Shown: piece after piece, positions 43,781-53,000 of the stretch | Layout: every line of letters starts with the position of its first letter | How positions within the stretch are numbered: the stretch's first letter is position 1 | The notes under the pieces: model-generated | Databases searched by the model: none | The model's input: only the letters and a program-made list of their open reading frames with translations | Told to the model about the DNA's origin: nothing | Made by a program: the position numbers and the translations under genes | Origin: an uncultured Pirellulaceae bacterium | GTDB taxonomy: Bacteria > Planctomycetota > Planctomycetia > Pirellulales > Pirellulaceae | DNA length: 53,511 nt | Direction of reading: 5' to 3' | NCBI GenBank assembly: GCA_937928555.1 | Contig: CALFWR010000090.1 | Location: 1-53,511, forward strand

Positions 43781-45211
43781 TCAGATGGCTTTAGTGCCAG
43801 CCGCGTTAACGGTTGGCGTCCCCGGCGAATGGGCGACGTCCGATTTTGCTTTGATGAGAAACAGAACTCGACACAGCATATTCGCACCCATCGCGCAAAC
43901 AAAGCTCCACGCGGCGGTCAAAAGGTCAGGCTCTGTTGTCGAAAAAGTAAATACTCCCAGCAGCACCAGCAAACCAACCAGCGACGACACAAAACAGTAA
44001 ATTGGCTTCTGAACCGCCTGCAAGCCAGCGGTAAGAACAAAGCTGAGCCCCATAAATGGCAGTGACAGGCCCAGCAGTCCGGTGACCCGATTGCTGCCGC
44101 CATAGTTGCGTTCGAAAAAAGGTGCATAGTCAAACAGAACCGACGTCAGCCACTCGCCTCGAAACCAGAGAAACGCGGCAATCATTGTCATCACCACCAG
44201 CACCAGCATCGCGTACTGAAACAGAATTCGCATCAGCCCGTTCCAGCCGTTGCCATGAAATTCTGCCGCCGACTTTGGCCCCAGCAAACTGCATACGCCT
44301 AGCAGAAAAGGGTTGGCCAGCAGCATGATGGTGAAGCAGGCAAAGAATACGCCGGCGGATTCTTCATTGATCTGAATCAGCAGCAGCCAGTTGCAAAGGT
44401 AAATCGTCAAATTCCAACAGACGTTCTCCCCCGCGACCCACTTGCCATAGCCAAAATTCCTCTTCAAGTCGCTTTGTCGACTTTCACCGCTGAATTCAAA
44501 TCTGGGTCGGTGATGCATCCACCATGCCACCAACACGATGCCGTTGGCGATCCCAATCGCCACAAAGGCCGCGACAGCAGTGACGTTGGCCATCAGCACC
44601 AGGGCAAACAGCATTGACAGGTACAGAGTCACGTATGCCAACTCAAAAACTGCCGATGGGAACACTTCGAGATTGGCCAACAACCAGCGTCTCGAGAATT
44701 CGCGCAGCAACTGAAGCGGAGCAATCAGTCCCATGAAAAACAGTACGTGGTACAACGTCATGTATTGACCCGGAAGCAACTCTTTGGCGACCAGAAAAAC
44801 CAGTGTCCCCGCCAACACCAGGCCGGCAATTCCCAGTGAAGCCATCAACATCGATCCGGAGAATCCCCGTTTTGCAGATTCCTGTCGGGCCTGCATGAAA
44901 ACCGTCAACGGCGTGGTAACAAATGCTTCATGAATCGCGACAGCGATCATCAAAGCACTGAAGGCTGTAGCGTAGTATCCCAACTGAATAGCCGATCCAA
45001 GCATCGCTCCTTCAGCTGCATCAGCGGGCGCAAAACTGCCGCCGACGGTCATGGTGGTCAGGAAGCGTGAAAGGCTAACGACGCCCTGAGCGGCGAGCGC
45101 CCAAAACAGTGCTGCTGAAACCCACGAAACAACCGAATCGCCAGCAGGTTCGAGGTCCGTTTTTCTGTTTACCAATCCATCCGCGACACTGTCTGAAGTT
45201 ACATTCGACAT
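43781..45211 (-). CDS. Polysaccharide-flippase-like membrane protein
   Basis: The 476-residue protein from ATG 45211 (MSNVTSD) has about 12-14 transmembrane helices. Loops such as WLLANLEVFPSAVFELAYV and KWVAGENVCWNLTIYLCNWL place it near the MOP/Wzx-like flippase group, though I cannot assign a substrate. Adjacent genes do not include sugar-transfer enzymes. It converges on the barrel gene with 89 bp between stops and no clear terminator. Confidence 0.7.
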   Translation of the reverse strand: MSNVTSDSVADGLVNRKTDLEPAGDSVVSWVSAALFWALAAQGVVSLSRFLTTMTVGGSFAPADAAEGAMLGSAIQLGYYATAFSALMIAVAIHEAFVTTPLTVFMQARQESAKRGFSGSMLMASLGIAGLVLAGTLVFLVAKELLPGQYMTLYHVLFFMGLIAPLQLLREFSRRWLLANLEVFPSAVFELAYVTLYLSMLFALVLMANVTAVAAFVAIGIANGIVLVAWWMHHRPRFEFSGESRQSDLKRNFGYGKWVAGENVCWNLTIYLCNWLLLIQINEESAGVFFACFTIMLLANPFLLGVCSLLGPKSAAEFHGNGWNGLMRILFQYAMLVLVVMTMIAAFLWFRGEWLTSVLFDYAPFFERNYGGSNRVTGLLGLSLPFMGLSFVLTAGLQAVQKPIYCFVSSLVGLLVLLGVFTFSTTEPDLLTAAWSFVCAMGANMLCRVLFLIKAKSDVAHSPGTPTVNAAGTKAI

Positions 45212-45436
45212 GTTTCTGGGACGGGGCGCCAAAGCGCAAAAGAAAAAGATTCATCAAGAGACGGCAAGTCACACAGACTTGACCTCAGGCTACTTGGAAC
45301 CCCTGGATTTTTACACGGAGAACTCGCTATTTCCTGCCAATTTTCCTCTTCAAGGCGGCTTTCGCAAATACAAACCTTCCAGTCCGATCCGGAAAGCATT
45401 TCACGGGCCCTTAATGCAGCGTAAGCCATCCATAAA

Positions 45437-45623
45437 CCCGGATTATTCACGAGGCGTAGGCGTCAGAATCAGTTCCGATACTGATCCGCGGCTCTGACGG
45501 GATGAAACGATCGCTGTGGTTTTCATCTACCGGGTGGTTTACATTTCTTGTCGAAATTCAGCGTTTCCCTTGGTCCTGTTGGCCAGACGTAGAATCAACG
45601 CCCGTCGTCGTGAATAGTACGGG
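45437..45623 (-). mobile_element. MITE-like element, copy 7
   Basis: This full copy in reverse orientation is flanked by exact ATAAA duplications (45432-45436 and 45624-45628). The right tip has drifted to GAATAGTACGGG. It sits in the 485-bp divergent gap (45212-45696) before the CYTH gene; nothing else in the gap is recognised. Confidence 0.9.
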
Positions 45624-45696
45624 ATAAAATGCCCGTTTGGCAGCGGATTCGGGGGCCAAGGTCCGCAGCAATAAATCGATCCGCAGAACTACTAAC

Positions 45697-46218
45697 ATGC
45701 CGCAAAACATCGAAGCCAAATTTCGCTGTCCCGATCTGCCAGTCATCGAATCCCGGGCAAAGCAGTGGGCGACTTCAGGCCCAAATGTTCTCCGCCAGAT
45801 CGACACCTATTTCAATGTGCGATCCGGCAGGTTGAAATTGCGTGAATTTCCCGACAAGCCCGCGGAGCTAATCGGCTACCAACGAGGCAACGCCGCGCAA
45901 GCCCGGCCCAGCGACTGGCTGGCGTTTGCGACCGATGAACCCGGGCAACTCAAAGAAATCCTCTCGCGAACCTGCGGGCTCAAGACGGTCGTCAACAAGA
46001 AGCGAACGCTGTATCTGATCGAACAGACAAGGATCCACCTGGACGAAGTAGATGGCCTTGGCAGCTTCGTCGAAATCGAGGTGGTGCTCGAAGAAGGACA
46101 AAGCGAGGCAAGCGGCCAGCAAGTCGCCGATGACATCATGACGAAACTGGGGCTCAGGAGTTTAACTCCCGAGCCCCGTTCGTATTCTGATTTGATGCTG
46201 GATTACGCCGGGAAATAG
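45697..46218 (+). CDS. CYTH-domain (class IV adenylate cyclase/thiamine-triphosphatase-like) protein
   Basis: The 173-residue protein begins MPQNIEAKFRC, the E-x-E/K-type CYTH opening, with RQIDTYFNVRSGRLKLRE, LIGYQR, KKRTLYLIEQTRIHLDEV and GSFVEIEVVL as alternating strands of acidic and basic residues lining a triphosphate tunnel. Members hydrolyse or cyclise triphosphates with Mg; the substrate is not predictable. ATG 45697 is preferred to GTG 45637, which adds a poorly conserved stretch. A strong palindrome lies within its last codons. Confidence 0.85.
   Translation: MPQNIEAKFRCPDLPVIESRAKQWATSGPNVLRQIDTYFNVRSGRLKLREFPDKPAELIGYQRGNAAQARPSDWLAFATDEPGQLKEILSRTCGLKTVVNKKRTLYLIEQTRIHLDEVDGLGSFVEIEVVLEEGQSEASGQQVADDIMTKLGLRSLTPEPRSYSDLMLDYAGK
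46149..46177 (+). terminator. Strong hairpin inside the 3' end of the CYTH gene
   Basis: GGGGCTC A GGAGT pairs with ACTCC C GAGCCCC around a TTA loop. The stem is about 12 bp with one unpaired base on each side and lies in the last about 25 codons. No T-run follows. It may act as a 3' protective structure or a weak terminator. Confidence 0.4.
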
Positions 46219-46266
46219 TCTCAGGCGGATATTGCCACGCGACTGACGCAGGCCCAATCAATACCC

Positions 46267-46330
46267 GCGTCTTCTCTTCGGCGCCTTCTCTTCGGCGTCT
46301 TCTCTTCGACGTCTTCTCTTCGGCGTCTTT
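46267..46330. repeat. 14-bp tandem repeat between CYTH gene and rplS
   Basis: Four units of GCGTCTTCTCTTCG (with single changes) and a partial fifth end immediately at the rplS stop. It is pyrimidine-rich on the plus strand. Confidence 0.85.
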
Positions 46331-46681
46331 TTACTTGCGGCGTTCGCGAAGACGAACGGCTTTACCTACGCGATCACGCAGGAAGTAAAGCTTGGCACGA
46401 CGCACAACCGACGAACGCTTGACTTCGACTTTGGTGATGCGTGGGGAGTGGATAGGGAATTTACGCTCAACGCCCTGCCCTGCAACGATACGGCGAACGG
46501 TGAACATTTCCTTGACGCCGCCACCGCTGCGAGCGATCACAGTACCGGTGAAGACCTGCGTCCGCTTCTTTTCGCCTTCAAGGATCAGGCAATGCACGTC
46601 GACCGTGTCCCCGATCTCAAACTGGGGCGGATCTTCCTTCATGCTGGATTGTTCAACGAGTTCCAGGATTTTGTGAGTCAT
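46331..46681 (-). CDS. rplS: 50S ribosomal protein L19
   Basis: The 116-residue protein matches bL19 throughout, with GDTVDVHCLILEGEKKRTQVF, GGGVKEMFTVRRI and KVEVKRSSVVRRAKLYFLRD. It lies at the 30S-50S interface. ATG 46681 follows AGAGGA; the longer upstream frame is not expected. It is the last gene of the ffh-rpsP-trmD-rplS series. Confidence 0.97.
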   Translation of the reverse strand: MTHKILELVEQSSMKEDPPQFEIGDTVDVHCLILEGEKKRTQVFTGTVIARSGGGVKEMFTVRRIVAGQGVERKFPIHSPRITKVEVKRSSVVRRAKLYFLRDRVGKAVRLRERRK

Positions 46682-46779
46682 CGAAATATCCTCTGGCACA
46701 AAGGCCGTTTTCGCTCTTAAAAAAAAAATTGGTTTGGCTAGGTGCAAGCTGTTGATGCGAGGCCACTGGATGATGGCCG

Positions 46780-47466
46780 CTACTCCAACAAATCGCTTCG
46801 TCGTTGTTTTGTTCGTTCAAGGCTCTGGTTTTTTCGCCACGCCTCGATGGCTCCATGATCACCGCTTAGCAGGATTTCGGGGACATCGTGTCCCTCGAAA
46901 GACCTTGGCCGTGTGTATTGCGGATATTCAAGGATTCGGTTGCCGCGAGAGAACGAATCGTCCCAACTGGATTGCTCGTCGCCCAGCACGCCGGGAACAA
47001 GTCGCACCAGTGAATCGATCAGCACCATCGATGCGACTTCGCCACCGTTAAGCACGTAGTCGCCGATAGAGATCTCCATTGGCTTGAGGATGTCGATCAC
47101 ACGTTGATCGAAACCTTCGTATCGCCCACAAAGGACGATGAACCGCTGGTGCGTCGAGGCAAGCTCTTCGCATAGCGGCTGTCGCAAGCGTTCTCCCTGG
47201 GGAGTTGTGAGGATGACCTGACCGGGTCGATCGCTCATCGCCTGCACGTCGCGAACACAGTTGACCACCGGTTCGACCATCAGGATCATTCCGGGGCCGC
47301 CACCGAAAGGCCGATCGTCCATTTTGTGGTGACGATCTGTTGTCCAGTCGCGCATGTTGTGGACGTGGACTTCGACCAGTTCGCGATCGATGGCTTTGTT
47401 CAGGATGCTTTGAGTTTTGTAGCCCGAGAACATTTCGGGAAACAAAGTCAGCACATCAAAACGCAT
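46780..47466 (-). CDS. trmD: tRNA (guanine-N1-)-methyltransferase
   Basis: This enzyme methylates N1 of G37 next to the anticodon, preventing frameshifts. The 228-residue protein has MRFDVLTLFPEMF, KMDDRPFGGGPGMILM, LCGRYEGFDQRV and EISIGDYVLNGGE, all parts of the trefoil-knot SAM site. ATG 47466 is used. It lies 123 bp after rpsP, where many bacteria have rimM; that gap holds only a 15-bp tandem duplication. Confidence 0.97.
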   Translation of the reverse strand: MRFDVLTLFPEMFSGYKTQSILNKAIDRELVEVHVHNMRDWTTDRHHKMDDRPFGGGPGMILMVEPVVNCVRDVQAMSDRPGQVILTTPQGERLRQPLCEELASTHQRFIVLCGRYEGFDQRVIDILKPMEISIGDYVLNGGEVASMVLIDSLVRLVPGVLGDEQSSWDDSFSRGNRILEYPQYTRPRSFEGHDVPEILLSGDHGAIEAWRKNQSLERTKQRRSDLLE

Positions 47467-47504
47467 TGAATTGTTCTCGTTGAAGCAGGTCGAAAGCCGA
47501 ATAC

Positions 47505-47534
47505 GTTGCAATTCGATTTGTTGCAATTCGATTT
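47505..47534. repeat. 15-bp tandem duplication between rpsP and trmD
   Basis: GTTGCAATTCGATTT occurs twice in a row (47505-47519 and 47520-47534), and GAAGCAATACGG continues it less exactly. It lies in the gap where rimM would be expected. Confidence 0.85.
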
Positions 47535-47589
47535 GAAGCAATACGGCAAAGCGGAACCTGCTGTCCCGAAGTCAAATGACCCCGCCGGT

Positions 47590-48129
47590 TTACTCAGCAG
47601 GCTTTTCTTCGGCTGGAGCTTCTTCTTTTTTCTCTTCAGCAGGAGCTTCGGCTTTTGCTTCTTCGGCAGGAGCTTCGGCTTTTGCACCTTCTTCTGGCTT
47701 GGCTTCGGCGGCATCGCCTTCAGCCGCAGGCGCCGCATCATCAGCTGGCTTTGCCTCTTCTTCGGGCTTGGCCGGGTCAGGCATCTTGACGCTGGCGACA
47801 GCGGTGCGAGCCTGCTCAATCGCTTTGGCTCGGCGATCGCTCAAGCGCGAGATGGCTTCGTTTTGGGCGTCCAGATGCGTCCCGCTGGTGCCATATTTTT
47901 TGATCAGCGTTCCGACTTTGGCAGTGGGCTGTGCGCCGACACTCAACCAGTAGTCAATTCGCTCGCCTTTGAGGATCGCACGGGCGTCGGTTTCCGGAAC
48001 CATTGGGTCGTACGTTCCCAGCTCCTCGATCACGCGACCGTCACGCGGTGAGCGAACATCCATTGCGCAAACGCGAAAAAAGGGGCGGTGTGTCCGGCCC
48101 ATCTTCTTAAGTCGAATTTTGACTGCCAC
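47590..48129 (-). CDS. rpsP: 30S ribosomal protein S16 with long Ala/Glu/Lys tail
   Basis: The first about 85 residues are typical bS16 (MAVKIRLKKMGRTHRPFFRV, ELGTYDPM, RIDYWLSVGAQPTAKVGTLI). The rest, to residue 179, is an extension that ends in a repetitive Ala-Glu-Pro-Lys tract with recurring EEAKAEAPA units. Ordinary S16 has 80-90 residues. GTG 48129 follows AAGGAA. The tail is highly acidic overall and probably disordered. The gene lies between ffh and trmD on the minus strand. Confidence 0.95.
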   Translation of the reverse strand: MAVKIRLKKMGRTHRPFFRVCAMDVRSPRDGRVIEELGTYDPMVPETDARAILKGERIDYWLSVGAQPTAKVGTLIKKYGTSGTHLDAQNEAISRLSDRRAKAIEQARTAVASVKMPDPAKPEEEAKPADDAAPAAEGDAAEAKPEEGAKAEAPAEEAKAEAPAEEKKEEAPAEEKPAE

Positions 48130-48352
48130 TGTTTATTCCTTGGTGTGGGCCTGTGCCCGATTCATTCAATGTCCAGAACGAACACTCGCGTACTGGTGCA
48201 ATTCTTTCGGGCTAAAGTGCCCATTTCAGCCAAATCGGCGGACGACCTGACTGTACAGCGAACCCGGATGCTCGCATTAAGCGAGAAATTGCGGGAGATT
48301 CGCGGATTTGAAAGCTCGGTATGTTACCGGCTGTCGCGAAAACCGAGAAGTG

Positions 48353-49864
48353 CTAAACCGCGTCTTCTCCGGGCTTTCTTCGATTGTTTTTCTTGTCTCT
48401 CTTGAGCTGACGAAGCTTCTTTTTGCGTTCTTTTGCAAGTTTGTCGCGTTCTTTCTTGGAAAGCCGCTTTCCGGTCGACTTTTTCTGCCCCGGAAGCCGT
48501 TTTTGGGTCGGATCCATCATCGCTGATTGCATTTCCTGCATTTTGGCCATCCGGTCGCTCATACCAAGGCCGCCCATTCCCGTCATCATGCCTTTCATCA
48601 TGTCGTACTGCTTCAGTAGCTCGCCGACTTGCTTGGCCCCGGTGCCCGATCCAGCCGCAATTCGGGTGCGGCGACGGGCGTCCACGATCGACGGGTCCTT
48701 TCGCTCGGCCGCCGTCATGCTGTCGATGATCCCGACCATACGCTTGACCTGACTGGAAGTCTCTTCCTGATTGACCGAGTCCATCACTTCCTTCATCTGG
48801 CCCATTCCGGGCATCAGACCCATCATCTTTTGCATCAGCCCGGGCTTGGCGATCTTTTGCATCTGATTGCGGAAGTCCTCGATCGTGAATTGGCCTTTTT
48901 CGAGCGACTCCTGCATCCGCCGCTGTTCGTCTTCGTCCACCAGCTTGCTGGCTTCTTCGAACAGACCCACGATGTCGCCCTGACCAAGGATCCGGCTGGC
49001 CATGCCGTCGGGGCGAAAGAACTCCAGGTTATCCAGGTGCTCGCCGGTACCGATAAAGCGAATCGGCACGCCGGTGACCTGCTTGACCGAAAGCAACGCC
49101 CCGCCACGGGTGTCGCCGTCAAGCTTGGTCATCACGACGCCGTTAAGCTCAAGGGCCTCGTGAAAGGCACCGGCACTGCGAACCGCGTCCTGGCCGGTCA
49201 TGCCGTCAACGACAAGGAATACGTGGTCCGGTTGCACGTCACGGTCGATCACCCGCAACTGCTCCATCAGCTCTTCGTCGATCGCCAACCGGCCCGCGGT
49301 GTCGAGGATCACGACGTTGTTGCCGTTTTCTTTTGCCAGCGCGACCGCGTCGCGGCAGACTTTGACCGGGTCGTTGATTTCGCGGTTGCTGTAAACCGGA
49401 ACGCCGACTTGCTCGCCGATGACGTGCAACTGATCGATCGCGGCAGGACGCTGAAGGTCAGCGGCGACCAGCAATGGCTTGAGTTTCTGGCGGATCAGAA
49501 GCTTGGCCAGTTTACCGCAGGTCGTCGTTTTACCGGCACCCTGCAAGCCACACATCATGATGATGTTGATTTCCTTGCTCAGGTTCAGCCCGTCTTCGAC
49601 CGGGCCAAGCAGGTTGATCAGCTCGCGGTTGACGATCCCGATGAATTGCTCGCTGGGCTCTAGGGCCAGCATGACTTTCTCGCCCAGGGCCTCATCGCTG
49701 ATGCTGGCCATGAATTCTTTGACGACGTCGTAGCTGACGTCCGCCTCCAGCAGCGACTGTTCGACAAGCTTGAGCCCGTCACGCATGTTGGATTCGGTGA
49801 GCTTTCCCTTTCCGCGAAGGGATTTGAAGGCACCGCGTAGATTGTCTTGAAGGGAGTCAAACAT
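48353..49864 (-). CDS. ffh: Signal recognition particle protein Ffh
   Basis: The 503-residue GTPase binds signal sequences of nascent membrane proteins with 4.5S RNA and delivers them to FtsY. N domain about 1-90; G domain with GLQGAGKTTTCGKLA near 107, DTAGRL near 190 and TKLDGD near 248; Met-rich M domain from about 300 with the GPGLMQKMM-like finger (LMQKMMGLMPGMGQM) and a Lys-rich end. ATG 49864 is the start. It leads the ffh-rpsP-trmD-rplS series. Confidence 0.97.
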   Translation of the reverse strand: MFDSLQDNLRGAFKSLRGKGKLTESNMRDGLKLVEQSLLEADVSYDVVKEFMASISDEALGEKVMLALEPSEQFIGIVNRELINLLGPVEDGLNLSKEINIIMMCGLQGAGKTTTCGKLAKLLIRQKLKPLLVAADLQRPAAIDQLHVIGEQVGVPVYSNREINDPVKVCRDAVALAKENGNNVVILDTAGRLAIDEELMEQLRVIDRDVQPDHVFLVVDGMTGQDAVRSAGAFHEALELNGVVMTKLDGDTRGGALLSVKQVTGVPIRFIGTGEHLDNLEFFRPDGMASRILGQGDIVGLFEEASKLVDEDEQRRMQESLEKGQFTIEDFRNQMQKIAKPGLMQKMMGLMPGMGQMKEVMDSVNQEETSSQVKRMVGIIDSMTAAERKDPSIVDARRRTRIAAGSGTGAKQVGELLKQYDMMKGMMTGMGGLGMSDRMAKMQEMQSAMMDPTQKRLPGQKKSTGKRLSKKERDKLAKERKKKLRQLKRDKKNNRRKPGEDAV

Positions 49865-50036
49865 ATGATTTCAAGTTGAAGAAAGACGCCTGAAGTCTAA
49901 CGTCGCGGACCCAAGTTGCAAAGAATGAGCGTTGCCAGTTGCGTAGCTTGACTTTCTGAGCCGATTTTTCAGAACGTGGCCCGTCTCTCGGAGTCGATCC
50001 AGATTTGGGGTACGCCAAGCGAGAATTAACGGCATC

Positions 50037-50063
50037 AGCGCCCGTCGTCGAGAATAATTCCGG
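50037..50063 (-). repeat. Degraded end of a MITE-like element
   Basis: GCGCCCGTCGTCGAGAATAA with TTCCGGCT matches one end of the 187-bp family with a few changes. It abuts the stop codon of the long lipoprotein gene. The opposite end is missing. Confidence 0.55.
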
Positions 50064-53000
50064 CTAATAATTTCCCTTCCAGGCCGGATCCACGTCGTCT
50101 TCGAAACAGCGAAAGAAGGGTATCTCAAAGTCCAGGTTGAGGTAGGCGGGGGTTCCTGCGGGATCGTCGCGATACTGTTTCCCCTGCTGCCACGATTTCA
50201 GGATACGCTCCAACTGTTCTTTCTCTGCCCCCTTGCTCTGGGAAAGGAGCTTGCTTTTGCAAATCGAACTGGCTTTATTGAAGTCACCACCTCTGGCCGC
50301 ACCGAGCGCCTCCAAAAATGCCTTTACCCATTCGGGACGCGTTGCCGGGCTGGCTTTGACGAACCATCCTTCAGAGATCGATTTCCTCAGCGAGTCATCC
50401 GCCGAGATATGCATCAGGCAGGCCAGCCGAAAAGCGGCCCAGTGACACGGGTTGGTGTAGTGATCGCTGTGGGTGCGCTGAAATATTTTGCAAAGGTCTT
50501 CCTGTTCAGGTTTGGTGGCGTCCAAATAGAATTCGATGGCGGCCTTGTGTTCACCAAGCTGATCCTTGCAGTCGCCCAAGAAGAACGCGGCCTCGTGGTA
50601 GGCAAGCCCAATGTCGATGGCCCGTTCGTACAGCCCCATCGCCTTTTTAAATTCGCCGGCCCGATGAACCGCTTGAGCGTGCCAGAAGGCAAGCCATTTG
50701 TCGTCCGGGATTGCTTCGCACTGCTCACGGTAGTATGCGACCAGTTCCTCGGGCCTGGATCGAATCGGCGGCGGATCCGTCCAGTTTTCGACCGAGACAC
50801 CCGAAACGCGAACTTTTCCTCGCCCCTTTCTCGACAGAGGCTGGGAGATTTCAAAATTTCGCATCGCGCCTCTGATGTTGGGCGATGCTGACCGACAAAT
50901 GAATCGGTCGTTGAGGTAAGCTTCAAAATAGGACGGCGCAATGTTGACGACGACTTCGTTGGGCCCTTCCACGATCGCTGTGTCGTAAAAATACAACGCA
51001 TTTTCAGTGTCCCGGAAGCCCATCGAAAACTGAGCCATATCGAACACAAACTTGGGCCGAGCCCGGCCTCTTTTGTGAAGGCGATTCAGCCCAAACGAAA
51101 AGGCACGTCCCTTGTAATTCAGGATCGCTGCAGATGGCGTAAAGTGAACTTGCTCTGCCAGCCTCGATTCGGCATCAAGGAACTCAATGTTAAAACGAAA
51201 CGTTCTTGGCCCATTCGTTTGCAGGCGGCTGGTAATTTTCACTGGAGCCAACGAGCCCGAGTTGTCAACCAGCAACGATTCTCGCGACTCAAATTCGAAC
51301 TGCGACGGGGCACCGCGATTCCACAGGTTAAACCCTTCATCGAATTTGAGGTACGCTCGCATCCCGCTTTCAAATTCGTATTCGACTTCCACGTTGTCAT
51401 GAAGCGCATTCAACCAATCGACCGCCGGACTGTCGCCAAAGGAATCCATGATCTCCTTGCACTTCAAAACGACTTTGCCTTTTTCGTCGGTGTTCAATTC
51501 ACTGTAGTTCTTGATGTTGTCGAGCAGCTCCTGACAGGCCTCTGCCTGATCACTCGACAACGCGTACGCTCGCCCACGAAGCATTTCGTAACTTGTGGTG
51601 CCATACTTTTTGATCGCAGCAATGTCTGGAGCGTCTCCAATTTTCTCGAATGTTTCCCGAGCGATGTCGTACAACGAGGCCTCGGTCGCAACAATGGATT
51701 TGATCGTTAGCAGGTAGTTTGGACCTCGCCGCTTGCCATTAAGCTTGTACCGAAAGCCGGTCGACATCATCCCGTCAAGCGCCTTGATGATGCTGCGAGC
51801 AAACTTGGCCTCGAGAAAGATCCGACGATTGTCGGCGCCGGCAACCCGGTTCAATCCCATCTCGCGACAATCGAGCATGATGGTTGGGAGGTACGTTTCG
51901 TACTGTTCTTTGTCGGCGTGAAGTTCGGCAAATTCGATCATCTGCTCAACCGATCCGCCCCACTGGGGAGTCAGGGAAAAAAGCATTTCGTTGTACGCCG
52001 ACATGTAATCGGACTGGGCGGACGTGGCCTTGTCGAACCAGTAATCAACGTCTTCTTCGTCGTGGCCGGCCCGACTGATCGCGATTAGGAAGGAAGACGA
52101 TTCCGGAAATTCGGGATGAAGCTCGTAGGCTTCACGAAATAATTTCCTCGCAATTTTGTCCTGCTCCTCGAACTTTTTCCAGTTCTCCTTTTTGACGTCG
52201 CGCGCCCATCCGCTGCCACGAATTCGCCAAGCCTCCCAGTGGTGACGTTGCCCACTGGCCATCAGACGCAGCCATTTGGGTAAGTGTTCCATTCGGTTGA
52301 CACGGTCAGTGAACTCTGCGAGCACTTCACGGTTTCCGCTTTCTTGGCACAGCCACATGAACTCGTTCAGTAACCCCAGGGCCGAGCGCAGTTCGCTTTC
52401 GCTTGCCCGGAAATCATGTTCGAGCCAGTAAAGGTTCGTGAGGAAGAAGTCAGCGAAGATGGATGCCGACACTTTTTTAACATCGAGCCTCAGATTCTGG
52501 CTGTTGAGATAGCGTGCGTGCGCCCTTACCGCAAACCTAGCTGGATAGTCTGAATCGGCACATCGTTCCGTGGCAAGCCGAAAAGAGTTTTCGGCTTCGA
52601 TGGGCTTGCCCGCAGAAATTCGGGCCACTCCATGGGCAAACAAAAAGTATGGGTCGTCAAAAAGATTTTTGTTCTTGATCGTCAGATCTGTCAGCTGCAG
52701 GTCGAACTGCCGGTAGTCGTCCGCCGTCAACAGCGAAGTCGAATGCAAGATTTGCTCAAAAAGATCCAGTGTCTTTTTGAGGTCTGCCCCGCCAAGAACG
52801 TTGGTCCATTTCGACCGAAAGTGTTCCAGCCCCAGGCGATAGAAATTGGACTCAATCCGCGACAGGTCGCTCGAGGTGGTCGGTGTTGGGGGATATTCTA
52901 TCTCTGTGACTTTTGCTGAACGGTCACCGGCTTTGACTGGCTGCCACGATTCTTTGGCTCTTTTTTCGACGGCGAAGTTCAAATCGTAGATCAAACGCAT

